A DNA stretch of 64,000 nt from Pycnopodia helianthoides (GCA_032158295.1 CM063244.1:26634930-26698929), one strand, 5' to 3'; numbered from the stretch's first letter, positions 9,545-19,756 are shown. A program made the numbers and translations. Notes: a model not told the origin generated them from the letters alone.

Positions 9545-9870
9545 TCCGTCAGTTCTCCGCCAATTTTTTTTTCTTCTAAAAAACACTACTTTGTCACTCG
9601 CAGGCCGGTTGCGTGGGATTCATTTGAATTGAATTACATAATGCCGTATAAGTTACCAGCGCCTGTGAAAAACACACACAAACACACTTGTAGGTTTGCG
9701 AGATGAATTGTGTTTTGCTAAAAATATTCAACGCTGCACGCTGAATTTTTTAAAGTAAATGACAAACTTATGAAAAAAATATCTGAAGTCCAAAACCCAC
9801 TGACATAAAATGTATACTGCCATGGAATGTTAATCCGGTGAGATTAGTGGCTTCTTACAGGTAAGATTTG
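9545..9870 (-). repeat. Dispersed repeat, family A (copy 2)
   Basis: This is the inverse of 290-620, sharing the GGATTAACATTCCA, CA/GT-repeat and CAATTCAAATGAAT blocks. It lies between exons 15 and 16. Confidence 0.6.
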
Positions 9871-10077
9871 AACTACGGAGCTCTGAAAAATGTCCTCCCT
9901 CAAAAAATTGTCCGCCCTCGGCTTAGGAGCCAATAGCAACTGCCAAACTCTCAAACCATGTTATATTTGTATACTGTTGAGATTTTTTGTTTCTTCCAGT
10001 TTGAAAATACAATTCCTGTACTTTAGGTTTTAGAAAAAAATCAAATCTTTTGAAACAGCTCCCTCTAGTGTCCTAAC

Positions 10078-10263
10078 CTCAGTCGATATCTCTTTATCCG
10101 CTCCGTCCTGGTCTTCCTTCTCTTCGTCATCATCCAGTAAAGCGTTGCGGCTAGGGGGCGCCGTCTCATCGTCACTGGGTTGTAATAGAGTCTCAAACTT
10201 ATTGATCCTCTTCCACACCTTAGACTTCTTCTTCTTGCGTTTTTTTTTCACTGCCGGCAGTTT
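10078..10263 (-). CDS. GTF3C1: GTF3C1 exon 15 (Lys-rich then acidic)
   Basis: Sixty-two codons, phase 0 to 0. The exon starts with a polybasic run (AVKKKRKKKKSK), continues KVWKRINKFETLLQP and ends in an acidic tract (LDDDEEKEDQDGADKE). It is poorly conserved against human and was placed by frame and splice sites. The acceptor is CCCTTTAAG; the donor GTTAGG is weak. Probably a flexible linker. Confidence 0.8.
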
Positions 10264-10429
10264 CTTAAAGGGGATGAAACAAAAAAATGATGTCAAGACT
10301 TCGAAACTAAACTTCTATTCAACTGCTTGTTTTTTGTTTGTGCTTTTTTTGTTTAACTTTTGTCGGCACAAAAGATTAACTCGTGGGTCAATGAGGCTGG
10401 CTGCCAAAAGGTGCGGTGGTCGTGAGAAG

Positions 10430-11035
10430 TCAGAGTTTTATGTACACGGTGTTTCTGCAAACCTTCTATCTCCACCATACAAAGTTTCAAATCCCACTCA
10501 TGTGCATGGTGTTACTGCAAACCTTACTAGATTGTATCTCCACCATGCAAAGTTTTAAATCCTACTCATGTACATGGTGTTACCGCAAACCTTGCTAGAT
10601 TGTATCTCCACCATGCAAAGTTTCAAATCCTACTCATGTGCATGGTGTTACTGCAAACCTTACTAGATTGTATCTCCACCATGCAAAGTTCAAATCCTAC
10701 TCATGTACATGGTGTTACCGCAAACCTTGCTAGATTGTATCTCCACCATGCAAAGTTTCAAATCCTACTCATGTACATGGTGTTACCGCAAACCTTGCTA
10801 GATTGTATCTCCACCATGCAAAGTTTCAAATCCTACTCATGTACATGGTGTTACTGCAAACCTTACTAGATTGTATTTCCACCATGCAAAGTTTCAAATC
10901 CTACTCATGTACATGGTGTTACTGCAAACCTTACTAGATTGTATCTCCACCATGCAAAGTTTCAAATCCTAATCAAATACATGGTTTCTCTGCAAACCTC
11001 ACTAGCTTGTACTCCCACCAAGCAAAATTTAAAAA
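10430..11035 (+). repeat. Minisatellite, ~62-bp unit, about 9 copies
   Basis: The unit contains CATGTACATGGTGTTAC, GCAAACCTTGCTAGATTG and TCTCCACCATGCAAAG. The same family occurs in reverse orientation at 51,855-52,580 inside UBE2H. Copies differ at a few positions. ORFs through it are artefacts of the repeat. Confidence 0.95.
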
Positions 11036-11317
11036 TCATTCTAATGTCAACATGAAAACATAAAAAAGATGACAACATACTCAGGCATGCAACTTAAGTT
11101 TGTCAACAAAAATTTAAAAAGACGGCATTTCCAGGCAAAACAAGACTCTGTTTTTTTGTTTTTTTCAGTTTTCAATTACACAGCTGAGAGAACAAAAAGG
11201 AGGAAATCAGCTGATCAGGTTGGAAAGGTTGGGGAGGCCCATATGGCACATTACTCCATGCGTTGTACCCGCAGAAGTCTGTGGTAAACGGAGCCAGGCA
11301 TTACGGACCCAGTGAGT

Positions 11318-11745
11318 GGGTCATGGCCGAGCGGATAAGAGCACCGAACTCAAGCTCTGGTGTTTCTGATCAGCAGAGTGTGGGTTCGAGTCCCGGTCGT
11401 GTCACTTGTGTCCTTAAGCAACAACACTTAACCATTATTGCGGCGTCCTTCCGATAGGATGTAAAGCCATAGGTCCCGTGTGTTGTGTAATGCACGTAAA
11501 AGAACCCACTGCACTTATCGAAAAGAGAAGGGGTTCACCCCGGTGTTCCTGGTTTGATTGGCAGCATATTGCGCCACATCACCATGTAAACCATTACATG
11601 GTGCTATGTAAAGAAATAGGTCTAATACTTCAAAACATAGCTCTACAATACCTTGCAGGAAAATACTGAATGTTGAAGCTCTTGAGCGTCACTGATTGAC
11701 GGATTTGTGCGCTATATAAGAAGCCACTATTATTATTATTACCAC
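11318..11745 (+). mobile_element. Full-length tRNA-Leu-derived SINE
   Basis: The head TCATGGCCGAGCGGATAAGAG (A box) with GACTCAAG-like anticodon arm and GTGGGTTCGAGTCCC (B box) resembles tRNA-Leu. The body runs about 300 bp and ends GCGCTATATAAGAAGCC plus (ATT)n. Related pieces lie at 2985, 3630, 15,555-16,265, 17,512 and 29,250. The head retains Pol III promoter boxes. Confidence 0.88.
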
Positions 11746-11792
11746 CATTCATGATTTCAAGTTGATCTAAAAGGTGCATGGACTACACTTAC

Positions 11793-11939
11793 CGCCTGCA
11801 GCTTGCCCTTTTTGTTCCTGATATGGTTGGTCACTGGATAGTGTTGGACATAGTTGATTATCCGGAACTTGACCTGTTGTATAATATGCAGAACTTGGGG
11901 GTCGTCCTGTGCCATGTCAGTGTCCGTTATAAAGTTCAC
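11793..11939 (-). CDS. GTF3C1: GTF3C1 exon 14
   Basis: Forty-nine codons, phase 0 to 0. The peptide TDTDMAQDDPQVLHIIQQVK and FRIINYVQHYPVTNHIR aligns with human [20 protein letters not shown] and FRISN. The acceptor is TTTGAAG and the donor GCG|GTAAGT. Confidence 0.95.
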
Positions 11940-12268
11940 CTTCAAACCAATCAGAGTTCAAAGTCAGAAAAACCTTTATTTTCATACTCACATACAAGAA
12001 TAAAACACAAGACAAAGCTGCCAATGAACGAATGAACAGTGCAATAGATAGAGGAGTATGGAGGCTGATTAAGGAAGTCAGAACTTGTAAAAAATCAGCC
12101 CTAGGACAAGAAAGACAGTTAAAGAGACAAAAGAATAGACAGACTAATATGTTTATAGGAGGAAAACTTAAAACAAGGAGTGTTTAAAAAACAAGATGAA
12201 AGAGATGTCTAAACAATGTACAAAATGAAAAGCTGCTTAAGGAAGAAAAGCTATGGCACATATTGATT

Positions 12269-12651
12269 AAAGGCAGTGGACACTATTGGTAATTACTCAA
12301 AATAATGGTTAGCATAAAACCTTACTTGGCAACGAGTAATGGGGAGAGCTGTTGGCAGTATAAAACGTTGTGAGAAACGGCTCCCTCTGAAGTGACATAG
12401 TTTTCGAGAAGAAGTAATTTTCCACGAATTTGATTTTGAGACCTCAGAATTAAATTTTGAGGTCTCAAAATCAACCATCTGAAAGCACACAACTTCGTGT
12501 GACAAGGGTGTTTTTTCTTTCATAGTTATCTCGCAACTTCGACGACCAATTGGGCTCAAGTTTTTACAGGTTTGTTATTGTATCCATATGTTGAGATACA
12601 CCAAGTGAGAAGACTGGTCTTTGACAATTACCAATAGTGTCCAGTGTCTTT
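12269..12651. mobile_element. MITE, AAAGGCAGTGGACAC ends
   Basis: Terminal inverted repeats AAAGGCAGTGGACACTATTG and its inverse (one or two mismatches) are flanked by TA. The interior has inverted 'gaggtctcaaaatc' arms. It is a 383-bp non-autonomous element of a family common in this window. Confidence 0.85.
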
Positions 12652-12713
12652 AAAGACACATTTGTTTCTCTTGCTGTAAAAATACAATTTTTTTTCGAGG
12701 TACTAAATTAATG

Positions 12714-13245
12714 AAACAAGGAAGGTAGTGGTAGCACTTAAAGGTATTGTACACTTTTGGTAACAGCTCAAAATCAGTGTCCACATTTTGTGTGATTAAA
12801 CATATGCATGAACAAACAAACCTGTGAAAGTTTGAGCTCAATTGGTCATCGAGGTCACGAGAAAATAGTGAAAAGAGATCTTATGTGTTTTCTGTTTTTT
12901 CAAATTATCGCGCGCGATAATTACTATTGTTTTACTCGTTTCTCAGAAACGATAGCATTTTAGGCAGAAATATTTTAAGGAACCCTTTCTACCATTGCTT
13001 ACTTTAAATCATGTAAGTTATGTGTGAATCTGTGAACATTGTGTTTTTCGATCTTACCAATAGTGTACAGGGCCTTTAAAGACTAACTAATTACATAAAA
13101 AAAAACATGGGGCTTTTATAGCAACAACCACTTCATCAGATGCAAGTAGTTGTTGCTACGAAAGCTCATGCAGTTTTTTTATATAATTAGTTAGTCTTTA
13201 AGTGCTACCACTACCTTCCTTGTTTTATCTATCAGACTAACACGG
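12714..13245. mobile_element. Palindromic Penelope-like retroelement fragment
   Basis: Inverted arms run 12714-12741 plus 13080-13125 against 13160-13226; a MITE (12742-13075) is nested in the left arm. On the minus strand CTGATGA (13133-13139) is followed by GTGGTTGTTGCTAT and AAAAGC. On the plus strand GTAGTTGTTGCTAC is followed by GAAAGCTCATGC. These are pieces of a hammerhead-ribozyme core of the type known from Penelope-like elements. The right side ends 'cagactaacacgg', a phrase I associate with such elements. Confidence 0.55.
12742..13075. mobile_element. MITE nested in the Penelope-like fragment
   Basis: The element runs AGGTATTGTACACTTTTGG to GTACAGGGCCT, bounded by TTAA (12738-12741 and 13076-13079). 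The intact arm reads GCACTTAAAGAC in inverse, which shows the empty site. A relative follows the piggyBac element at 14,608-14,965. Confidence 0.82.
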
Positions 13246-13377
13246 TTATTTTTTAGTAAGTTAATGAAGAGTACTTTGAGAGTAAATAATGTAAGAAAGT
13301 CAAGAAAGTCAAGATTGCTTTACGGCACTTACAAGTTACAACATTTCTTTGTTCAACCCCAAATTAATATTAATTAC

Positions 13378-13690
13378 ATATATCCAGTAGTAAACCACAA
13401 GGGAAATTGACCGAGTAAATTTTTTAACAATTTCCGGTTGGACAATTAAAAAAATGACTAGAGCGTGATTTGAACCTGCAACCTCTGGATTAACGTGCCG
13501 GTGCTCCATCAACTGAGCTATCTAGCCCTAATGTTGGCGCTCCACCTATCTTGTCAATATCTCTGTTTTGAGGGTGCCAGTCAGAAGCCATACAACAGTT
13601 AACTGCCGTATATAGCCAGGGAACACACCCACAATTTACAACACAACCTGAGAACAAAATATTCTGAACAACTGGCGAAGAAGATTAAAA
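13378..13690 (-). mobile_element. tRNA-derived SINE (GCTAGATAGCTCAGTTGG type)
   Basis: On the minus strand 'gctagatagctcagttgatggagc' and AGGTTGCAGGTTCAAATC provide A and B boxes. The element recurs at 41,695-42,020, with fragments at 19,300-19,365, 42,020-42,110 and 63,855-63,905. Confidence 0.75.
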
Positions 13691-13824
13691 AACCAGTGAC
13701 TGAACCTGACCATAATGAGACTGTTTTTCATTCTTATAAATTTTTATAAATTTTAAAATAATAATGATAAAACAAAATTATGTCACATGACTCTTACAGC
13801 TGCCCAATCACACGAGAGACTTAC

Positions 13825-13909
13825 CGTTCGAGAGCTTTTTCCGTCATCTGACATGACCACTGTCGAGAAAATTTTACAGAGTCCTTCCTTCACGAGACGA
13901 TCAATTATT
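13825..13909 (-). CDS. GTF3C1: GTF3C1 exon 13
   Basis: The first base completes Arg (AG|A) of exon 12, then 28 codons to phase 0. IIDRLVKEGLCKIFSTVVMS aligns with human [20 protein letters not shown]. The acceptor is ATTAAACAG and the donor ACG|GTAAGT. Confidence 0.92.
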
Positions 13910-14077
13910 CTGTTTAATAAAAAGAATTAAAAGAAGACTATTTTTATAAACAGGAAAGTATAAGATGAATTTTGAGTACACTTTCTTTCCAAGATGCTTG
14001 ATAAAAAAGTTGTTGAATTTCATAGTTTCTTTTCAACAAACAACCTTACCTGAACCCAATTTCATAGAGCTGCTTAA

Positions 14078-14603
14078 CCACTTAACTGCGTATGACGAGA
14101 TATCTCGTCATCAAAACTTACCCTTATATTGCGTATGACGAGATATCTCGTCACCAAGTTTGCGGTTTAAATGAGGTCAAGACACGCTCTGTGACCCCGG
14201 TAATCCCTCTTACGTGTCTTGTATGACGAATATCTCGTCATCACAAAGTTACAGTCAGGCAGTGTGTGGCGCCACCAATCGGCGAGTTGTTCTTACTAAA
14301 TATGGCGACTTCACGAAAGCAACCGCGCTTGTCATGTGTGCAAGCTTTGACCAAGCTTGGATTCAGATCTGAATTGTCAGACTCTCTCATGTCTGTTGAT
14401 AGTGATGATGATTCAGAAATTGAGAGCCATGTTTAAGGTGCTGAAGACATTGATGATACAGCAGCCTCAGATATAAGTGGGGATATTCGGAGCAATTCAG
14501 GGTCTGATCATAGCTTTCCATTTATCCTTTTTTTGCATTGTTTTCCTTAAATTAATTCCGCATGGGGGTTTAGCTAACGATAAATAATTACGCAGTTAAG
14601 TGG
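14078..14603 (+). mobile_element. Internally deleted piggyBac-like element
   Basis: TTAA target duplications at 14074-14077 and 14604-14607 flank perfect 15-bp termini CCACTTAACTGCGTA. Subterminal copies of TATGACGAGATATCTCGTCA follow on the left. The 526-bp interior keeps only the 5' end of a transposase gene. The left flank 'caatttcatagagctgc' is the start of another MITE family. Confidence 0.93.
14302..14436 (+). pseudogene. piggyBac transposase N-terminal remnant
   Basis: ATG begins a 44-codon ORF, MATSRKQPRLSCVQALTKLG..., whose C-terminal part is acidic (VDSDDDSEIES). After the TAA the same frame continues GAEDIDDTAASDISGDI, so the reading frame was probably longer before a stop mutation. 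Short basic/hydrophobic then Asp/Glu-rich N termini are typical of piggyBac transposases. The catalytic DDD domain is absent, so it cannot transpose itself. Confidence 0.75.
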
Positions 14604-14607
14604 TTAA

Positions 14608-14965
14608 GGTATTATACAGGATTGGTAGAGCTGACAAAACATTCGCAAACAAAGTTTATGTTTTGTGTGATTAACCATACACATGAAATAACAAACCTGG
14701 GAAAATTTGAGCTCAATTGGTCATTGAGGTCACGAGAAAATAGTGAAAAGAGACCTATGTGTTTTCTGTTTTTCAAACATCAAGTTTATTATCGCGCGCA
14801 ATAAAAAACTATCGTTTGATTCATTTCTCAGAAACGATAGCATTTTAGGCAGAAATATTTTAAGGAACCCTTTCTACCATTACTTACTTTAAATCATGCA
14901 AGTGATGTGTGAATCTGTGAACATTTGTGTTTTTCGATCTCACCAATAGTGTACAGGGCCTTTCA
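14608..14965. mobile_element. MITE related to 12,742-13,075
   Basis: Starts 'ggtattatacaggattggtag' and ends 'caccaatagtgtacagggcctt'. Its left end directly touches the TTAA of the piggyBac element. Confidence 0.7.
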
Positions 14966-15554
14966 AGCAGAAAATATTGCTTGAACATTTTCTACTTAGC
15001 AAAAATAAGCAGGAACTGTACATGTGACATACGTTAATACTGCCAGACCATGCCAGAAACACCGGGAGAAAAAACCTTCTTTTTGTGATAAGTGTACTGT
15101 TTTACTTTTCTTTTTTTTACATGCATACACAACACACAGGACCTACAACATTCTCACATTCTCAAAAAATGCATCCTTGTGGAGCACTCTCTTGTTCTTT
15201 CCTTTTGTCCCTGCACTGAACAGTTTCCCATAGACTTTGTACACAAATTTCCTTTGTGGAGCAGAACCCGGTCTTTAGAAATTCCAAGTGGAGACTTTTT
15301 AATTTCTCTTTTTGTTTTTGTCCTCGGTCTCCATTTTGTATTGATTGATTTATTTAGGCAGGGCAGCCTTATCAGTTTTACAACTGCCATCCCTAAGGGC
15401 CCTGTGTACATACAGTAAACTTGTACAAATCGTAAAACTGTAAAATACAGAGCAATAAGAAAAGCCAGGAATCAAAACAAAACTGAGTGTAAAACGAAAT
15501 CAAAAACTTACAAGGTTCGATGAAAATTGCAGACATTAAAAAACACATCACAAA

Positions 15555-16265
15555 AAGCATAAGGTACCGACAGTGAGAGCATCTTTACGACCCATCCGAA
15601 GGACGAAGCAATAGTGTTCAAGTGCCTTGTTTAACACGTTGACTGCTGGTCATATATTCGTAGGGCGTTCCCATTTGCCAAGTGCAGTGTGCATGCGCGT
15701 ATACAAAATAGGTACTAGACCCCCAAAAATTGAACATACACACTCTAAGGATGTATGTCCTCACCACTGCCAGAAGCGTATGTGTTGCGTGCTCAGTGAT
15801 GCCAGTGTATTCAAATAACAATACAAAGCCCTTTCATTCTCTACGAGTGTACTCGTAGTGGCAGAATCCGTTACACCTGTTACTACGAATGTACTCGTAG
15901 GCGGCAGTCAAGGTGTTTTAAAGGTGTTGAAATCTGACTTACTAATCCCTTTAGGGATTATGAGGTGGTGGTACTGAGAAAACCTGGGGTGAGATTAAGT
16001 CACCTTGTTCAAGGCAACCTCTCTTAGTTCTCGAATTACCTATTTTTACACCTGTTACTACGAATATACTCAGAGGTGGCAGTCAACGTGTTAAGGGCAC
16101 AAGTATCGAGACCGGGTTTTGAACCCACACTCTGCTGATCAGAAACACCGGGGCACGAGTCCAGTGCACTTGACTGCATGGCCATGACACACCAACGCTG
16201 GCTGAGAGTCGCTTGTGGTGCCTTTACACACACATGTGCACGCTTCCATTGTTTGACCCTCGGCA
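15555..16265 (-). mobile_element. tRNA-Leu-like SINE split by a piggyBac-like insertion
   Basis: Minus-strand SINE: the head with B box (GTGTGGGTTCAAAACCCGGT region) at 16,091-16,200, the body at 15,555-15,634. The element 15,635-16,090 interrupts it exactly at the TTAA of 'gtgcccttaagcaaggcac' seen in intact copies. Confidence 0.85.
15635..16090. mobile_element. piggyBac-like MITE (CACGTTGACTGC ends)
   Basis: Termini CACGTTGACTGC are perfectly inverted and bounded by TTAA at 15631-15634 and 16091-16094. Subterminal ATATTCGTAG and 'actacgaatgtactcgtag' motifs recur. The 456 bp interior has no transposase ORF. Confidence 0.9.
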
Positions 16266-16373
16266 ATGGCAGTCTTTAGCAGCGGGTCTATTATTCAAAA
16301 ATATAGCCTGATCGTAATCTGACCTACTGCATCAATAATGCCCTGTGAGCTTGTTATCAAATACTGACCTGCA

Positions 16374-16765
16374 GGGCCCAATTTCATAGAGCTGTTTTAA
16401 AGGCAGAATATAATTGCTTAAAAATATTCTTCTAACCAGAAATGAACACACTACCAGTCACAGATGGTGCATGTGAAATGGTAATTTGGCTGGTAACTTT
16501 ATTCTGGTAAGCATAGTTTTGTTGTGCTTTGCTGCTTTTTGTGCTTAAAGAGCTACTTTAAATTGGGCCTAGGACCCAATTTCATAGAGCTGCTTTAATA
16601 GCAGAATATATTGCTTAAAAATTTTCTGTTCAACAGAAATGAGCAGGATACCCAGTCACAGATGGTGCATGTGAAATAAATTTTTTGGCTGGTAACCTTT
16701 ATTCTGGTAAGCATAATTTTGTTGTGCTTAGCTGCATTTGTGCTTAAGCAGGTCTATGAAATACG
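16374..16765. mobile_element. Two adjacent MITEs, GGGCCCAATTTCATAGAGC family
   Basis: Copies at 16,374-16,568 and about 16,572-16,765 each begin CCCAATTTCATAGAGCTG and end with a diverged inverse. They are head-to-tail neighbours with parallel interiors ('gaaatgagcaggatacccagtcacaga'). Confidence 0.8.
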
Positions 16766-16916
16766 GCCTGTGTTTCAACACAAGGCGTTGTATCCTTTGG
16801 CAATTTGGGACCAAATCAATTTTGTATTATCCCTTTTTTGGGGAGGGGAAGGAGGGTTCCTGCTCTGACCTCATTTGACTCACAGCAACGACCTCTGACC
16901 TGTCAGGTGACCTTAC

Positions 16917-16981
16917 CTACTAACAGATCTCCGGTCACATTTCTCGGTCCTCCCCTCCTCTGCCTCATCTAATCTTATTGC
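16917..16981 (-). CDS. GTF3C1: GTF3C1 exon 12 (small)
   Basis: Phase 0 in, phase 2 out; 65 nt encode AIRLDEAEEGRTEKCDRRSVS plus a split Arg. This fills the gap opposite human [20 protein letters not shown] and gives the phase needed by exon 13. The acceptor is TTCTTTGCAG and the donor AG|GTAAGG. Confidence 0.87.
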
Positions 16982-17511
16982 CTGCAAAGAATTTTTTTAA
17001 AAGAGACAAACTTTTAGAACACAAATTTGAAAGATCCTCTTTTTCGAGTACCTTTAATGAGTTTTATCATTGTTGTCATTTCTTTCTGGAGATAAACCCG
17101 CACAGTACTAGTACAGAGGGTTGTTCCTTCTCCAATAATTTATGGGCACAAATGAAATTCAAAATTTACAAGTTCAGTTTACATGAATGTATAATAAATT
17201 ATGCTTTTGAAAATGAGTCCATAGACGACTGAATTCATCTTCAAAGAAAGAGAAGAGAAAAAGCGACAAAAATCAATACAAGGGTCACAGCGTTTAACCA
17301 CATGACGAGCAGCAGCTTGAGCCCCGTGTGGTAACAATGTAGACACCCGTAAACACTACCAAAAAGTCCATCTACTTCAAAAAAACTTATCGCACACACT
17401 TCTCTTAACAATAACTGTAACTGGGTTATCTTACGAGCGTTACACAACACAAGGGACCTAGGCCTTTTGTTCCATTCAAAGGATGAAGCAACAATGGTTT
17501 AGGCGTCTTTC

Positions 17512-17620
17512 TTGAGGACACAAGTGTCAAGAATGGGACCCGAACCCACACTCTGCTGATAAGAAACACCAGAGTTTGAGTCTGGTGCGCTTAACCGCTC
17601 AGCCACGACACTGACGCCAC
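17512..17620 (-). mobile_element. tRNA-Leu-like SINE head
   Basis: Minus strand GTCGTGGCTGAGCGGTTAAG and CAGAGTGTGGGTTCGGGTCCC boxes are visible. It begins about 5 bp from the donor of GTF3C1 exon 11, so the insertion narrowly missed a splice site. Confidence 0.8.
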
Positions 17621-17624
17621 TTAC

Positions 17625-17711
17625 CCTCAACATGCCGAATTGACCTTCGTGTACTTTATGTTTCTTTATCATGTCAAGGATCTTCTGTCTACGCATGGTA
17701 TACCTCTCGGT
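17625..17711 (-). CDS. GTF3C1: GTF3C1 exon 11
   Basis: Twenty-nine codons, phase 0 to 0. TERYTMRRQKILDMIKKHKV aligns with human [20 protein letters not shown]. The acceptor chosen is CTGCAG (17,713-17,712); GCTAAG three codons upstream is also in frame (start 17,720). Donor AGG|GTAAGT. An upstream exon for the variable human segment may be missing. Confidence 0.85.
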
Positions 17712-17859
17712 CTGCAGCGCCTTAGCAGGCATTGTATCTATGGTGGAGTCAAGAAACGAAGACCATTACAGACCGTGTGACCTGTGACGTCACATGTTCA
17801 CAAACGAGCCACAGAGCCTGGACTTCCTGCAGGCACGAGTTGTACACGGCTCATTGGAG

Positions 17860-18372
17860 GAAATCATAAAATCATATACTTTATAGAGATTGCACCGTCT
17901 AATTTTTGTATACATCTACATTTATATATGATTAAAACGATTCCAAAAAACAAAGATATAATCTGCCTTTAAAGGACTTCTCTTTAAGTATATCTTTGTT
18001 TTTTGGAACTGTCGATTGTTTTAACCTGTGACAATTTCATTTCAAAAGGTAATATTGTTTTTGAAATATCGCAACAAAATCTGGAGCGGTTATGTCCAAG
18101 CAACAAGAAATCCGCATTGGAATACACAATCTGAGAAACGTTTCTGTCTGGAAGAACAACCCGTAATTGGAATACACAATCTGAGAAATACAGAGACGTT
18201 TCTCAGATTGAAATGTTTTCAAATCCCTCTTGATCTCTAAAACCACATTCCTTTGGAGGGAATTGTTTCTCAAAATGTTATACACTATCAACAGCTGCAG
18301 TGCTTCTTACCAAGTAAGTTTTTATGGTAATTAGTTTTTGGAGTCATTACCAAAGGTATACCCTGCCTTAAG
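17860..18372. mobile_element. Inverted MITE copies, GGTATAC..CCTTT family
   Basis: Two opposed segments meet at CTTTAAAG near 17,968; both contain 'aacaaagatata' and 'gattgttttaa' type arms. The right part ends 'ttaccaaaggtataccctgcctt'. Relatives are at 19,826-20,458 and 59,612-59,982. Confidence 0.65.
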
Positions 18373-18449
18373 TCAGATATCATTTTATTTTGATTTGAAA
18401 TTTAAGAAAAGAAGACAGCAGGCATTTTTTGGGGGGTGGGTATAACTAC

Positions 18450-18525
18450 CTTTGGGTTTTGTTTGGAAGAGGATGGCGCCGTATCCAGGTCTTCAATCTT
18501 TGACACCTCCTCAACCATATCTGTT
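18450..18525 (-). CDS. GTF3C1: GTF3C1 exon 10
   Basis: The first base completes Lys (AA|A), then TDMVEEVSKIEDLDTAPSSS and KQNPK to phase 0. The acceptor is GTTCAG (18,527-18,526); an alternative AAG five bases upstream would shift frame into a stop. Donor AAG|GTAGTT. It corresponds to the variable region after human TTKYISCVFAEESDL. Confidence 0.75.
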
Positions 18526-19279
18526 CTGAACTTAGAGCGAAAAATTAGTGGATAGCATTATTTACCTATGTATCAAATAAGGAATGCCGAAAGTAAGAAT
18601 GTTTGGCAGTATTTCTGAGGCTTAAATAAAAAATAACTATATTATAGACAAGAAATCCGGATATTAGTAACTCCATAAGCCTTGTTTCGGATACTCTGTT
18701 GTAGCTCGCTTACACGATATTAATTAGAAGACAGTAAACAAGTGCTGCAGACAGTTTACTTGCGTGAAGGTAGGACAAGGGGGTGACGAAAGCGCTCTGT
18801 ACTTTTGTTACCGCTCCGACCAGATTACGATAATGGGAGTTTCTAAAAGGTATGTGAGATCTTGTTGATGTCACCTGCACATCTTGGCCATTCGTAAGAA
18901 GATATTCATACAAAGTGTTAAAAAAATTAGAAACGAGCATTTGTCTCCTAAAAAATCCAGGCTATGAGATAAAACAACTAATTCATATGGGGAAATCTTT
19001 AATGTGAAAGTTGGTAAATGGCAAAATGGAGAATGTTGAAACGTTGCTGGCCTATTCGTTACTTGGTGGAATGCAGAGGGTCATGGGGTTCGAATCCCAC
19101 CTCAGAAGTTCCTCTTTTTTTTATTACTGAAGGACTCTGTCCGCATTGATAAGACAGAACTATATAATGTACATACATGTATTAAAGCAAAATTGATGAT
19201 AATATTAAAAAAAGATAAAGTAACTGATTTTAGAACATCAAGTAAATAAACCTCAAGAGAAACCGACAAGGTACATATT

Positions 19280-19365
19280 GTCGAGTCAGTGCAAAAACGT
19301 ATCTCCATTTTGTGCCGGTGTTCCACTGCCTGAGCTATCTAGCCCTATGTTGGCGGTTCTCCCTA
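19280..19365 (-). mobile_element. SINE fragment (GCTAGATAGCTCAG head)
   Basis: A short piece with 'gctagatagctcaggcagtggaacaccgg' on the minus strand, matching the head at 13,378-13,690. A second tRNA-like B box, GGGTTCGAATCCCACC, lies separately near 19,086 on the plus strand. Confidence 0.5.
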
Positions 19366-19634
19366 CATAACCCGATAATTTTTCTTCAAATGCACTTGAG
19401 CTCTTTTTAAAAGAAATGTTTCCAGTACAAATATCCGGTCGGAACTTGTTTGGAGCTGAACAAAATAAGGAATAATCTCGATCAGGAATAATTATAAATT
19501 CTCCCAATGAACTTGAAAATATAACATAGTCATTATCAGACAACCATTCTCATTTTTGGCAGTCGTGCATCTGCGGAAATAAAATGTTTCGGTGGGCAGA
19601 AACAGCGCCCTCAGTTGGCCACGCTTATACTTAC

Positions 19635-19756
19635 TTATTGATCCTCTGCCTGCCTTCATCAGTAAGGTAAGATGTGATCAGTTTGTTCCCCCTCAGGGCT
19701 TTTTCTGTGATGCTCCTCAGGCTTGTCTTATCCAACTGCAACATTCTCTTCATTTC
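19635..19756 (-). CDS. GTF3C1: GTF3C1 exon 9
   Basis: Phase 0 in, phase 2 out. EMKRMLQLDKTSLRSITEKA and YLTDEGRQRIN match human AMNVGKLEARMLCRLLQ and FMEDEGRQRTTKY; the DEGRQR motif is a clear anchor. The acceptor is TTTTAG and the donor AA|GTAAGT. Confidence 0.95.

Noticed and set aside
10416..10869. ORFs across the minisatellite
   Set aside because: Periodic translation of a ~62-bp repeat inside a GTF3C1 intron.
11318..11410. Functional tRNA-Leu gene
   Set aside because: It carries A and B boxes but cannot be folded into intact arms and is continuous with a SINE body.
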